The notes under the pieces are model-generated. The model did not search any database, was not told the origin of the DNA, and saw only the letters and a program-made list of their open reading frames with translations. From WJMD01 sp964596015 (lineage in GTDB: Bacteria > Joyebacterota > Joyebacteria > Joyebacterales > Joyebacteraceae), in contig CAZQSB010000007.1 of assembly GCA_964596015.1 (NCBI GenBank), forward strand, positions 29,711 to 93,710: a DNA stretch of 64,000 nt, in the 5' to 3' direction. Position 1 is the stretch's first letter. Each line of letters opens with the position of its first letter. A program made the translations under genes and the position numbers. Positions 7,829-16,766 of the stretch are shown here, in pieces.

Positions 7829-8865
7829 GCCGCCCTCCCGGACCCCTCGACCGCCTCGAGACCCAGTCGAACGACCGCGTCGACCTCGACGTCGAGCATG
7901 CACCGCAGCGTCCCGTCCGGACACGTCTCGCCGCCGTGGCGACCGCAGGGCCTGCACCGGACATCGGCCTCCGCGACCCGCCCCCGGTCGGTGTACGGTC
8001 CGAACCCCTGCGCCGGCACGGTCGGACCGAAGACCGCCACCACGGGGGTGCCGACGCCGGCGGCCACGTGGAGCGCGGCCGAGTCGTTCGACAGGAGGAG
8101 GCGGGCCCGCTCGACGAGAGCGAGCCACCCGGCGGTGGTGAGCCGTCCGGTCAGGTCGACGACGCGTCCGGACGAAGCGGACAGGACCTCGGCCGCGGGA
8201 CCCGCGTCGTCCGCCGTCCCGACGAGTACGGCGCGCGCCTCGAGCGCGTGTTCCAGCTCGTCGAGCGCCGCGGCGAAGCGCTCCGGGGGCCAGCGCTTCG
8301 TGGTCCAGCGGCTGCCCGGCGCGCACGCCAGGAGTCGCTCCGTCTCCCGCACCCCCGCCGAGACCAGAAGCTCCGAGACCTCGGCGACGCCGCTTTCGGG
8401 AACCTCAAGGCGAAAGGGCACGCGCCCTGGGCCGCCGGACCACCCGAGCGGCCGGGCCAGGGACGCCACGCGCTCGATCTCGTGCGCGCCGCGCTCGTAG
8501 GAAACGACGTCCGTCAGGAGCGCCCGGCCACCGCTCGCGTCGAACCCGATGCGGCGGCGGGCGCCCGAGAGCAGACCGAGCAGCGCGCTCCGGAAAGAGC
8601 GGTGCGGTATGACGGCCGCGTCGGGGCGGTACGACCTGACGGCGCGGACGGTCCTCGCGAAGCCTGCGAGCCCGACGTCCCGGGAGCGCTTGTCGTAGAC
8701 GATGAGTTCGTCGGCGACGCGCTGTGTCTCGAGTATCGACGCGCCCTCGGGAGTCACGAGCGCGGCGAGGCGCGTCGTTGCCGGCAGCGACCGGAGCGCG
8801 TCTAGAAGGGGGACCGTGAGAAGCACGTCCCCGGGGAACGCCGTCTGGATGACGAGAGCCCGCAC
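7825..8865 (-). CDS. Glycosyltransferase family 9 (heptosyltransferase II-like)
   Basis: A 346-residue GT9 enzyme. Diagnostic segments are RALVIQTAFPGDVLLTVPLL at the N-terminus, CAPGSRWTTKRWPPERFAAA at the start of the second domain (the WaaF-like W-x-TKRWP pattern), and LLSNDSAALHVAAGVGTPVV with VFGPTVPAQGFGPY at the donor site. The C-terminus carries a cysteine cluster, CRPCGRHGGETC and RCM. The GTG start at 8865 lies one base after the preceding stop and follows an AAGGGAAGGAG ribosome site, better than more upstream starts. The WaaF-like motif suggests ADP-heptose transfer to the inner core; that is inference from family. Confidence 0.88.
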   Translation of the reverse strand: MRALVIQTAFPGDVLLTVPLLDALRSLPATTRLAALVTPEGASILETQRVADELIVYDKRSRDVGLAGFARTVRAVRSYRPDAAVIPHRSFRSALLGLLSGARRRIGFDASGGRALLTDVVSYERGAHEIERVASLARPLGWSGGPGRVPFRLEVPESGVAEVSELLVSAGVRETERLLACAPGSRWTTKRWPPERFAAALDELEHALEARAVLVGTADDAGPAAEVLSASSGRVVDLTGRLTTAGWLALVERARLLLSNDSAALHVAAGVGTPVVAVFGPTVPAQGFGPYTDRGRVAEADVRCRPCGRHGGETCPDGTLRCMLDVEVDAVVRLGLEAVEGSGRAA

Positions 8866-8866
8866 C

Positions 8867-9898
8867 TCACTCCTTCCCTTCCGACAGCAGCGTCGCGACC
8901 GCCGCAAGCGCGTCCTCCGGCCTGAGCGAGCGCATGCAGTCCCAGTGTCCCTCCGGGCAGCGGCGCCCGCCGTAGAAGGAGCACGCGCTGCATTCGAGGT
9001 CCGCGTAGAGGAGCTCGTGACCGTCGAACGAGAACTGGCCCGGGTCGGTGGGACCGAAGACGGCGACGGTCGGCGTTCCCAGGGCCCTGGCGATGTGGGT
9101 CGGTCCCGAGTCGTTCCCGATGTAGACGCGGGCCCTGGCGATCACGGCCGCCGACTCCCCCAGCGAGAGAAGACCGGCGGCGTTCCAGCCTCCGGGCGCG
9201 CCCGAGACGACCTCGGCACACTGGTCGCGCTCGTCCGAGGCGCCGAGCGCGACCGGAACAAGGCCCCACCGTTCGCGGGCCCGCGCTGCGACCTCGCGGA
9301 AGCGCTCAACGGGCCAGCGCTTCGTCGGCCATACCGACCCCGGCGCCACGACCAGAAGAGGAACAGAATCGAGACCCGCCTCGGTGAGCCGTTCCCGCGC
9401 GCGCTCCTCGTCCGCCCGCCGCAGATGGAACCGCGGCATGCGATAGGAGACGTCGACCCCGAGCGGGGCGAGCGCCTCCAGGTACCTGACCACCAGCCTC
9501 CTGGATGCCCGGAACGGCCGTCTGAGCAGACGGACGCGAAGGGCGTCCATGGGCTCGCGCTTTCGGTAGCGGAGCACGCGCTCCGGGCGCGCGGCCCGGG
9601 CCAGCATCCGGCTGCGGGCGTTGGAATGGAGATCGACGACGTGGCCGTAGGACGCCGCGCGGAGCTCTGTCGAGAGCCGCCGGAGGCCTCCCCTCGTCTC
9701 ATCGAGAACATGCACGCGGTCGATGGCCGGGTTCCCTGAGACGAGGTCGATGTAGCGGCGCTTGACGACGAAGCCGATCGCCGCGTCGGGGAAACGCTCG
9801 CGAAGCGCAGCGACCGCCGGCTCCGTCAGAACGATGTCGCCCACGGAGCTCAGGCGGATCACAAGGTAGCCGTCTGTCTCCCGGGGCGTCACTCGCAC
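8867..9898 (-). CDS. Glycosyltransferase family 9 (heptosyltransferase family)
   Basis: A 343-residue GT9 enzyme with GYLVIRLSSVGDIVLTEPAV at the N-terminus, VVAPGSVWPTKRWPVERF at the domain junction, and VYIGNDSGPTHIARALGTPT with VFGPTDPGQFSF at the donor site. It also has the C-terminal cysteine cluster CSACSFYGGRRC and DCM. This is the third of four GT9 genes in one operon, consistent with stepwise addition of several heptose or related residues. I chose the GTG at 9898 because GGAG sits 7 bases upstream; a GTG at 9892 would make a GTGA overlap with the exporter stop but has poorer spacing. Confidence 0.87.
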   Translation of the reverse strand: MRVTPRETDGYLVIRLSSVGDIVLTEPAVAALRERFPDAAIGFVVKRRYIDLVSGNPAIDRVHVLDETRGGLRRLSTELRAASYGHVVDLHSNARSRMLARAARPERVLRYRKREPMDALRVRLLRRPFRASRRLVVRYLEALAPLGVDVSYRMPRFHLRRADEERARERLTEAGLDSVPLLVVAPGSVWPTKRWPVERFREVAARARERWGLVPVALGASDERDQCAEVVSGAPGGWNAAGLLSLGESAAVIARARVYIGNDSGPTHIARALGTPTVAVFGPTDPGQFSFDGHELLYADLECSACSFYGGRRCPEGHWDCMRSLRPEDALAAVATLLSEGKE

Positions 9899-11835
9899 GG
9901 ATCGTCTCCGCTCGAGACAGCGGCCTCATCCCGGAACTGCATCTCGTACAGCCTGCGATAGACGCCGCCCTGCTCCATCAGCTCATCGTGAGTCCCGCTC
10001 TCGACGATGCATCCCCTCTCGAGAACGATGATGCGGTCGGCGTTCCGCACGGTCGAGAGCCGGTGGGCGATGAGCAGAACGGTCCGGCCGGCGAGCAGGT
10101 GCTCGATGGCCTCCTGCACGAGACGCTCCGACTCGGTATCGAGCGAGGAGGTGGCCTCATCGAAAACGAGGATCGGAGGGTTCTTGAGTATGGCCCTGGC
10201 GATGGCGATCCGCTGGCGTTCGCCGCCCGAGATCATCGTGCCGCGTTCGCCGATGTGGGTGCCGTAGCCCTCGGGGAGGTTCGAGATGAAGTCGTGCGCG
10301 TTCGCCGCGCGGGCGGCGGCCTCGATCTCCTCGTCGGAGGCGCCCTCGAGCCCGTACGCGATGTTGCTCCTGACGGTGTCGTTGAAGAGGATCGTCTCCT
10401 GCGTCACGATCCCCATGAGTCCGCGGAGCGACGCGAGGTCGACGTCCCTGAGATCGATCCCGTCGATCGTCACGCGCCCCTCGGTCGGATCGTAGAACCT
10501 CGGCAGGAGATCGAGAAGCGTCGACTTCCCGGCGCCGGAGGGCCCCACGATGGCCACGATCTCGCCGCGACGCACGGTCACGTCGATCCCGCGAAGCACC
10601 TCCCCTCCGGTCTCGTACCTGAAGGAGACATCCTCGTACTCGATCCGATCATCGAAGCCCGTGAGCGCGACCGGGTCCGCGGGCTGCCGGACCGTCGGAC
10701 TCGTGTCGACGATCTCGAAGATCCTCGAGGCGGCCGCGAGACCGGTCTGGAGCTGGTTGTTCGCCTTCGAGACCTTTCTCAGAGGCTGCATGGTCGAGAG
10801 GGTCGCAGCCAGGAAGATGAGGAACCAGTCGGGAGACACGGCCTCGCCGACGAGCACCTGTCGACCCCCGTACCACAGGATGACGACGACGCCGGCGACA
10901 CCGAGATACTCGGTGAGGGGCCCGGCCATCGCCCCCAGGACCTCCATGCGGATGGTCCGCCTCAGGTACTCCTGCGTCTCCTCGAAGAACCGGCCGCGCT
11001 CGTAGGTCTCCATGCCGAAGGCCTTGACGACGCGGATGCCGGAGATCGTCTCCTGAAGGGTCGATGTGATGTCGGCCATCTTCTCCTGGATCCGAGCGCT
11101 CCGCTTCCGCAGTCTGGACCCGACCTTCCCGATGAGAAGGACGATGGGCGGCAGCACGAGGAAGGTGATGAGCGCGAGTCGCCAGCTGATCCAGATGGCG
11201 ACACCCAGATAGAGCACGACGAGGAACGATTCACGGAAGAGGTTGGCGAACGTGGCAACGAGGGCGCTTCGCACGAGGTTGACGTCGTTCGTGATCCTCG
11301 AAATGAGCTGTCCGGTCCGCCGGCCGTGGAAGAACGAGAGAGAGAGACCCGACAGCCGCGTGAAGAGCTCGTCCCGGAGGTCCCGGATCACACGCTGCTC
11401 CACGGTGATCATGAGGAACGTCTGAAGGTAGCCGAAGATGCCCTTGACGAAAAAGACGACGAGGAGCGCCACGCAGATCTTCGCGAGCGCTCTCGTCGGC
11501 GTCTCGCTCTCGAAGAGTCCGAGGATGTCCTCCCTGAGACGCTCCTTGAGACCGCCGATCGAGGTCCCGCCCACGGCCGCGTCGTCGGCCATCGACGTCA
11601 CGTCGCCCGCGACCGCTGACGCGTCGCCAAGGAGTTCCCCCGCCCGCCCCGCGGGGGCGGCCGCCGTCTCGCCCTCGACGAGCCTGTGCTCCTCGAAGAG
11701 GACGTTGACGAAGGGCAGGATCATGCCGAGCGTCGCGCCGGAGAGGATCGCGAAGACGGCCATGCAGACGAGCGCCGCCAGAAGGCGGCGCCAGTAGGGT
11801 TTCACGTATCCGATGAGTCGCAGGAAGAGGCGCAT
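9889..11835 (-). CDS. msbA: MsbA-like ABC exporter (lipid A-core flippase)
   Basis: A 648-residue fused exporter: six membrane helices in about residues 15-340, then an ATPase domain with Walker A GPSGAGKST, Q-loop GIVTQETILF, signature ISGGERQRIAIARA, Walker B ILVFDEATSSLD and the H-loop IAHRLSTVRNA. In this setting, between GT9 genes, it most likely flips lipid A-core or another lipid-linked glycan across the inner membrane. There is an unusually long hydrophilic stretch of about 60 Ala/Gly/Asp-rich residues between helices 1 and 2 (about residues 48-108), predicted periplasmic. The ATG at 11835 follows a strong GGAGGA site. Other type I exporters of glycolipids look similar, so the substrate is inferred. 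Confidence 0.85.
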   Translation of the reverse strand: MRLFLRLIGYVKPYWRRLLAALVCMAVFAILSGATLGMILPFVNVLFEEHRLVEGETAAAPAGRAGELLGDASAVAGDVTSMADDAAVGGTSIGGLKERLREDILGLFESETPTRALAKICVALLVVFFVKGIFGYLQTFLMITVEQRVIRDLRDELFTRLSGLSLSFFHGRRTGQLISRITNDVNLVRSALVATFANLFRESFLVVLYLGVAIWISWRLALITFLVLPPIVLLIGKVGSRLRKRSARIQEKMADITSTLQETISGIRVVKAFGMETYERGRFFEETQEYLRRTIRMEVLGAMAGPLTEYLGVAGVVVILWYGGRQVLVGEAVSPDWFLIFLAATLSTMQPLRKVSKANNQLQTGLAAASRIFEIVDTSPTVRQPADPVALTGFDDRIEYEDVSFRYETGGEVLRGIDVTVRRGEIVAIVGPSGAGKSTLLDLLPRFYDPTEGRVTIDGIDLRDVDLASLRGLMGIVTQETILFNDTVRSNIAYGLEGASDEEIEAAARAANAHDFISNLPEGYGTHIGERGTMISGGERQRIAIARAILKNPPILVFDEATSSLDTESERLVQEAIEHLLAGRTVLLIAHRLSTVRNADRIIVLERGCIVESGTHDELMEQGGVYRRLYEMQFRDEAAVSSGDDPCE

Positions 11836-11850
11836 GGCCTTCCTCCGGTC

Positions 11851-12996
11851 CTAGCCCGCGCCGGCGAGCAGGACCGCCTCCGTTCGTTCGATGAACTCCT
11901 CGATGGGGAACCTCTCCCCGGGTACCAGTTCGACGATCTCGATGAGGCGGCTCTCCGGCAGAGCGGCCTGATCGATCTCCTCGCGGGCCATGAGCGACAC
12001 GGTCGGCACGTCCATCGCCACGGCGAAGTAGACGAGGTCGGTGTTCCCCGCCACGAACAGGTCGCACTGTCCGAGGAGGCTCACGACGTCGCGCATCCGC
12101 CGCTGCTGGACCACGATCGGCTCGCGCGAGAGCATCGACTCGAGGCGGCGGGCCACGTCCTGGTTCTCGGGCGACGTCAGGAGGATCGCCTTCGCCTGAT
12201 AGTCGGTGCAGAGCTTGTCCAGAAGACGCGCCTGCTGCGCCAGAGACATCGACGTCCCGCCCCGCCCGGGGCCCGGGTCGAACCCGACCAGGAGTTCCTC
12301 ATCGCGGGGCTTCCTGAAATGGACAAGCTGCTCCGCGAGCCTCCGCTCCCGTTCCGGCACGACCCACCGGAGCTTGAGGTCGGACACATCGATGCCGATC
12401 ACCCGCGCTATCTCGAGCCCAAGCTGCGCGCGCGTCCTTCCCGGCACCCTGCGGGAGACCTCGAGGTTGAGGAACGGCTCGTTGCTCGCGCTCTGCATCC
12501 CGGCCCGAACGCTGGCGCCCGTGGCGTAGCACAGGAGGACCCGCTCGAGATCGAACTCCCGGTCCAGCACGATGGAGATGTCGAATCGATACGACCGCAG
12601 TCGACGAGCCAGCGTACCCAGGGCCTGAAGCCGGCGGACGCCCCGGGGCAGCGAGTAGCCGATCACGCGGTCGAGCTCGGTCGCGCCCTCCAGGAGATCC
12701 CTGTCCTCCTCGGGAACGAGCGCGGCGATCTTGCCGGACGGATAGCCCCGCCGGAAGGCGCGGATCGTCGGCATCGCGAAGAGCGCGCCCGTCACGCCCG
12801 GCTCAGGCATGATCAGGATCCGCTCGACGTCGCGGAATGCCTCGGAGAAGGAGATCGGCTCGTGCCTGCGGAAGCGTTCGAGGTACCAACCAGCCAGACG
12901 CACGAGCCAGGGAGACTCGCCCTCGTGGCCGCCGTGTGCGGCCGGCGTCTCCCGGCTGACCCGCGGCTCGTCCTCGCTTGGGGGCCGGTTCGTCAC
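11851..12996 (-). CDS. Glycosyltransferase family 9-like protein, divergent
   Basis: A 381-residue member of the GT9/heptosyltransferase family and the first gene of the polysaccharide operon. RILIMPEPGVTGALFAMPTI corresponds to the usual N-terminal loop; FDISIVLDREFDLERVLL, VGFDPGPGRGG and LFVAGNTDLVYFAVAMDVPT match later family blocks. It differs from the three downstream paralogues: it has about 55 extra N-terminal residues, lacks the C-terminal cysteine cluster, and the donor-site SDSG/NDSG is changed to GNTD. It may therefore have another substrate or reduced activity. Translation starts at a GTG (12996); the ribosome site is weak. Confidence 0.75.
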   Translation of the reverse strand: MTNRPPSEDEPRVSRETPAAHGGHEGESPWLVRLAGWYLERFRRHEPISFSEAFRDVERILIMPEPGVTGALFAMPTIRAFRRGYPSGKIAALVPEEDRDLLEGATELDRVIGYSLPRGVRRLQALGTLARRLRSYRFDISIVLDREFDLERVLLCYATGASVRAGMQSASNEPFLNLEVSRRVPGRTRAQLGLEIARVIGIDVSDLKLRWVVPERERRLAEQLVHFRKPRDEELLVGFDPGPGRGGTSMSLAQQARLLDKLCTDYQAKAILLTSPENQDVARRLESMLSREPIVVQQRRMRDVVSLLGQCDLFVAGNTDLVYFAVAMDVPTVSLMAREEIDQAALPESRLIEIVELVPGERFPIEEFIERTEAVLLAGAG

Positions 12997-13107
12997 TGGC
13001 AGCTCTTTCCGGATAGCGCGCGGTCGGTGAGAGAGCGCGCATCGAGGACGCGCTTGTCCGAAGCCGGGCGCTTCTCAAGGGCCCGGCTCATAGTGGTTCA
13101 GCGACGA

Positions 13108-13137
13108 AGGCTAGCAGACGGGTTCGAGAGGTGTCAA
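13108..13137 (-). promoter_or_regulatory. Promoter of the surface-polysaccharide operon
   Basis: On the minus strand TTGACA (13137-13132) is followed after 18 bases by TAGCCT (13113-13108), preceded by TG one base upstream (extended -10). It lies in the 235-base gap between two divergent genes and would drive the run 12996 to 939. The gap holds no other gene. A forward promoter for the 13232 gene is less clear: TGCTAACAT at 13151-13159 is a possible extended -10 without a good -35. Confidence 0.6.
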
Positions 13138-13231
13138 CCGTTTTCTGACGTGCTAACATAAAGCGGGGCATGTACTTCGGTGCCATCACGTCTCACGGGC
13201 AACGGGGACGTCTGATAGACTGCGGGGTGTC

Positions 13232-15547
13232 ATGACCACACGCCAGACACAGAACGCGGCGGCCGTGCCGCCGCACGTCGGCGTCGGCCTGTCCGTGTCG
13301 CCGTCCCGCGGCGCCGCCTTCGCCGCGCTGGGCTTTATTTCGATCTCGGTTCAGGCCCTCGCGCTCCGAGAGCTCCTCGTCGCCTGGCGCGGGAACGAGA
13401 TGTCGCTCGGCATCGCGCTCGCTCTCTGGCTGGCCCTGACGGGACTGGGAAGCCTGCTCGGGTCGCGGACGCGCGGCGCGGGGCCCGCTGTCTTCGCCCG
13501 TCGGCTTCTGCTTCTCGGAGCGCTGGCGCCGGTCACGGTGCTCGCCGCGCGTTTCTCGCCGCTCCTCTTCGGCATGGCCCCCGGCGAGACCGGAGGGCCT
13601 GTTCCGCTCCTCGCCGCCGCGGCCTTGTCCATCGCGCCGTTCGCGATCGTCGGGGGCTCGCTCTTCCCCGCCGCCGTCGCGCTGGCCGGCGACCGCCGCG
13701 GAGGCGCCCCTGCCGGGAGCGTCTACGTCCTCGAGGCGGCGGGTGCTGTGGTGGCCGGCCTCGTCGTGAGCTTCGCGCTCCTTCCCCACTGGTCGGCTCT
13801 CCGGATAGCGCTTCTCATGACGGCGGCGGCGGCCGTCTCAGGCCTCCTCGTCGCCCGGGGCCGCGAGCGACGCGTCTTCGCGGCGGCGGCGATCGTCCTG
13901 GGACTCCTTGCGGCGCTGCCCCTGGGCGACTCGCTGGACGAGGCCGCGCTCGAGGTCCGCTGGCGGAAGCTCGGGTTCGTCGCGTCGAGGAACTCCGTCC
14001 ACGGCAGGATCGTGGTCGCGAGATACGGGACGCAGGAGAGCATCTTCGAGAACGGCGTTCTCGTCGCGTCCGCCCCGGACCGTCTCGCCGCGGAGGAGGC
14101 CGTCCATCCGTCCCTCCTGCAGCACCCGGCCCCGGCCAGGGTCCTTCTCGCCGGCGGGGGGCTCGGGGGGTCGCTCGCCGAGGTGCTCAAGCACCCCGCG
14201 GTGGCGTCGGTCGACTACGTCGAGCTCGACCCGGAGCTCGTGCGCGCCGCGCGCGAGGAGCTCGGACCCGCCATGGTCGCGGGACTCGCCGATCCTCGTG
14301 TCGCGGTCCACTACGGCGACCCGAGGCTGTTCGTCAAGGGACGTCCCGGCCCGTACGACTGCGTCATCGTCAACGTCCCCGACCCCACGACGCTTCAGCT
14401 CAACCGTCTCTACACGGTCGACTTCCTGAAGGAGGTCGCCGCGACCCTCTCCCCCGGCGGCGTCGTAGGTCTCTCGGTCCAGTCCGCGGAGAACTACGTC
14501 CCGGACGACCTCGCCGCGCTTCTCGCGACGCTCAGAGCGTCGATGGCCGAGGTCTTCCCCGAGACCGCCGCGCTCCCGGGCGACCCGTGCCACCTGATCG
14601 GAGGGACGAGACCGCTCTCGAGGAACGCCGACACGCTCTCCGCGCGTGTCGAACGCCGGGCGCTCGACACGGCGTTCGTGCGCGGCCACTATCTGAGGGA
14701 CCGACTGCGACCGGAGCGGATCGCCTCGTTCGACCGCGCCCTCGCCGAAGCGGCGGCCGGACTCAACACGGACCTCGAGCCGACCGCTTACTACCGGAGC
14801 CTCGTGCTGTGGAACCGGCAGTTCTCAGGCGTTCCCGGCCTTCTCAAGGCCGGACGCTCCGTCGCGACCATGAGAAACGCCGCGATCGCCGCCGTTCTCC
14901 TGGCCGTGGTCGGGGTGGTGGCGTCCCGCCGGCGGGGCGACGCGGGCGCGCCGCTTCGGAGCGCCGTCCTCGCGTCGATCGCTGTCGTCGGCGCCACCGA
15001 GATCACACTCGAGATCGCCGCCCTCACGGCGTATCAGAGCCTCTACGGCTATGTCTATGGACACATCGCTCTCATCACGGCGGCGTTCATGGGGGGACTC
15101 GCGCTGGGAGGCGCCGCGGGGACGCGCGCGGCGCTCGTCCCGAGACCGCGGGCCTATCTGGTCCTCTCCGCCGGGATCGCGCTCGTTCCACTGGGGCTCT
15201 CGGCGGCCGTTTCCTCTCTCCAGACCCTCGCGCCGGCGGCGCTGGTCGAACGGACGCCGCTCTTCCTGCTGGTCGTCATCGGAGCGGCCGTGCTCGCGGG
15301 GGCGCAGTTCCCTCTGGCTGCCGCCATACTCCGGGCCGGTGACAGGATGCGCGGAGCCGGTCGTCTCTACGCCGCGGACCTGGCAGGGGCGGCGTTGGCG
15401 GCGCCCGTGGCCGCCGTCGTGCTGCTGCCTGTCATGGGGCTTCCCGACACGATGCTCACCCTGACGCTCCTGAACGCGGGTCTCCTCGTCGCGCTCCTCG
15501 CCGCCGCGCTCCGAGCGCTCGGACGGAAAGGCTCGAACCTGCACTGA
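13232..15547 (+). CDS. Membrane protein with spermidine synthase-like domain
   Basis: A 771-residue fusion. Residues about 28-230 hold around seven hydrophobic helices, residues about 250-520 form a spermidine-synthase-like Rossmann domain, and residues about 545-765 hold another set of helices. The Rossmann part shows VLLAGGGLGGSLAEVLKHP, VDYVELDPELVRAAREEL, HYGDPRLF and NVPDPTTLQLNRLYTVDF. Compared with true polyamine synthases, the GGGDGG aspartate is a leucine and the usual catalytic D-x-x-DP is NVPDP, so aminopropyl transfer is doubtful. Proteins of this build are common but functionally obscure. It is transcribed divergently from the polysaccharide operon and ends at a likely terminator. 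Confidence 0.8.
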   Translation: MTTRQTQNAAAVPPHVGVGLSVSPSRGAAFAALGFISISVQALALRELLVAWRGNEMSLGIALALWLALTGLGSLLGSRTRGAGPAVFARRLLLLGALAPVTVLAARFSPLLFGMAPGETGGPVPLLAAAALSIAPFAIVGGSLFPAAVALAGDRRGGAPAGSVYVLEAAGAVVAGLVVSFALLPHWSALRIALLMTAAAAVSGLLVARGRERRVFAAAAIVLGLLAALPLGDSLDEAALEVRWRKLGFVASRNSVHGRIVVARYGTQESIFENGVLVASAPDRLAAEEAVHPSLLQHPAPARVLLAGGGLGGSLAEVLKHPAVASVDYVELDPELVRAAREELGPAMVAGLADPRVAVHYGDPRLFVKGRPGPYDCVIVNVPDPTTLQLNRLYTVDFLKEVAATLSPGGVVGLSVQSAENYVPDDLAALLATLRASMAEVFPETAALPGDPCHLIGGTRPLSRNADTLSARVERRALDTAFVRGHYLRDRLRPERIASFDRALAEAAAGLNTDLEPTAYYRSLVLWNRQFSGVPGLLKAGRSVATMRNAAIAAVLLAVVGVVASRRRGDAGAPLRSAVLASIAVVGATEITLEIAALTAYQSLYGYVYGHIALITAAFMGGLALGGAAGTRAALVPRPRAYLVLSAGIALVPLGLSAAVSSLQTLAPAALVERTPLFLLVVIGAAVLAGAQFPLAAAILRAGDRMRGAGRLYAADLAGAALAAPVAAVVLLPVMGLPDTMLTLTLLNAGLLVALLAAALRALGRKGSNLH

Positions 15548-15586
15548 TCTCCGTCAGCTCAGCTGACCGGTCCTCCCGCGACGCAG

Positions 15587-15626
15587 ACGGGCCGACGCCC
15601 CACGAGGGAGCGCCGGCCCGTTCTTC
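15587..15626 (+). terminator. Probable terminator after the spermidine synthase-like gene
   Basis: CGGGCCG-A-CG (from 15588) pairs with CG-C-CGGCCCG (to 15620), followed by TTCTTC. The stem is strong but the T run is short, so it is a moderate call. It lies in the 139-base gap between two convergent genes; nothing else is visible there. Confidence 0.55.
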
Positions 15627-15686
15627 GTCAAGGCGGTGCCCGTTCCACTTCACGAAGGCGCCGCCGCATCTCTCTTCGCTGTCAGC

Positions 15687-16694
15687 TCACCTGTAGAGCG
15701 ACTTGATCGCGCCCCACGTGGCCTCCTCGACAAGCGACTCGATGCATTCGCTGCAGCCGCCTGCGAAAGCGCCGATGTTGGTGCCGCCCGAGCCCGCTCC
15801 CAGGTTCGGGGACTCGAAGCAGACGGTGTAGTCATACCCGACGCTGCCCGAGAAGTCGCAGTAGAACGGCTCCTCCGAGATGTTCCCGTCGACGCCGGTG
15901 AGATCGCCAATGTCGCCGCCGTAGTTCTGGGGGTCCTCGCCGGGAGCGACCTCATCGTTCGCGTAGACGTTGCAGAACTCGACGGTCGGGACGGCGAGGT
16001 ACGAGTAGACGCCCTCCTTGCCGTTGTGCGTGATCGACGAGTTCGTGATCTGAGCACTCCCGCCGAACACGTTGACGCCGACGTCGAAGTTGTCGGTGAT
16101 GGTCAGGTGGTCGAGGACGGCCGGTGAGGCGCCGTTCTCGTAGAGGTACACGCCGTGGTGGCTCCCCCTCGCGATGAGCGAGTTCTGAATGCTCGGGGCC
16201 GAGCCGGACCGGATGACGATGCCGGTCGCCACTTCCTCGAGAATGACGTTCGTGATGGTCGGGCTGGCGTTCTGAACGCAGCCCACACCCGCGATGAGCG
16301 CCCGCCCGTCCTCATCATCCATACGACCACGGTCGCGACCGCCGCCTCCGGTGATGGTCAGGTCACGGATCACGGTCGATGTGCCGACGTTCTGGAGCAG
16401 GATCCCGTACTCGGCGTCGATCTGGTCGAGGATCACGTCGTCCCGGTCCTCGCCCATCAACGTCACGCCGTCGGGGACGCTGGCGATGGCCGTCCTCTGC
16501 CCGTAGATCGTCGAGAACGTGCTGACACTGTCGTAGACGCCGGCCATTACGAGAACGGTGTCGCCGGATCCGGCCAGGTTGAGCGCCTGCTGGATCCCCT
16601 CGATACCGGCGTCCTCGTCCGGCACCTGGATCAGGTCAGCCGAGGCGGCGGCGGCCAGCAGGACCACCATCAGGGCCGCCATGGTGAAGCGCAT
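15687..16694 (-). CDS. Secreted parallel beta-helix repeat protein
   Basis: A 335-residue secreted protein with signal peptide (RFTMAALMVVLLAAAASA). From about residue 25 it reads like a right-handed parallel beta-helix: IQVPDEDAGIEGIQQALNLA, GDTVLVMAGVYDS, GVTLMGEDRDDVILD, then turns such as STVIRDLTITGGGG, SPTITNVILEEV, APSIQNSLIARG, SPAVLDHLTITDN and SAQITNSSITHNG. A cysteine-bearing segment (EPFYCDFSG, YTVCFESPN, GGCSECIESL) and the ending EEATWGAIKSLYR follow. The fold is typical of surface adhesins and polysaccharide-active proteins, but no catalytic residues can be assigned. It has its own promoter and a GGAGG site before the ATG at 16694. Confidence 0.78.
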   Translation of the reverse strand: MRFTMAALMVVLLAAAASADLIQVPDEDAGIEGIQQALNLAGSGDTVLVMAGVYDSVSTFSTIYGQRTAIASVPDGVTLMGEDRDDVILDQIDAEYGILLQNVGTSTVIRDLTITGGGGRDRGRMDDEDGRALIAGVGCVQNASPTITNVILEEVATGIVIRSGSAPSIQNSLIARGSHHGVYLYENGASPAVLDHLTITDNFDVGVNVFGGSAQITNSSITHNGKEGVYSYLAVPTVEFCNVYANDEVAPGEDPQNYGGDIGDLTGVDGNISEEPFYCDFSGSVGYDYTVCFESPNLGAGSGGTNIGAFAGGCSECIESLVEEATWGAIKSLYR

Positions 16695-16734
16695 CTCGTG
16701 CCTCCTTGCTGGTGCGGGGCTGTCGGTCGCGGGC

Positions 16735-16751
16735 GGGTCCCCTGGGGACCC
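16735..16751. repeat. Perfect 8-base-arm palindrome in the beta-helix gene leader
   Basis: GGGTCCCC-T-GGGGACCC, 17 bases with a single central base, lies just downstream of the predicted transcription start and upstream of the ribosome site of the beta-helix gene. It could be a regulator binding site or a very stable leader hairpin. No T run follows on either strand, so it is not a terminator. Confidence 0.5.
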
Positions 16752-16766
16752 ACCTCAACACAATAC

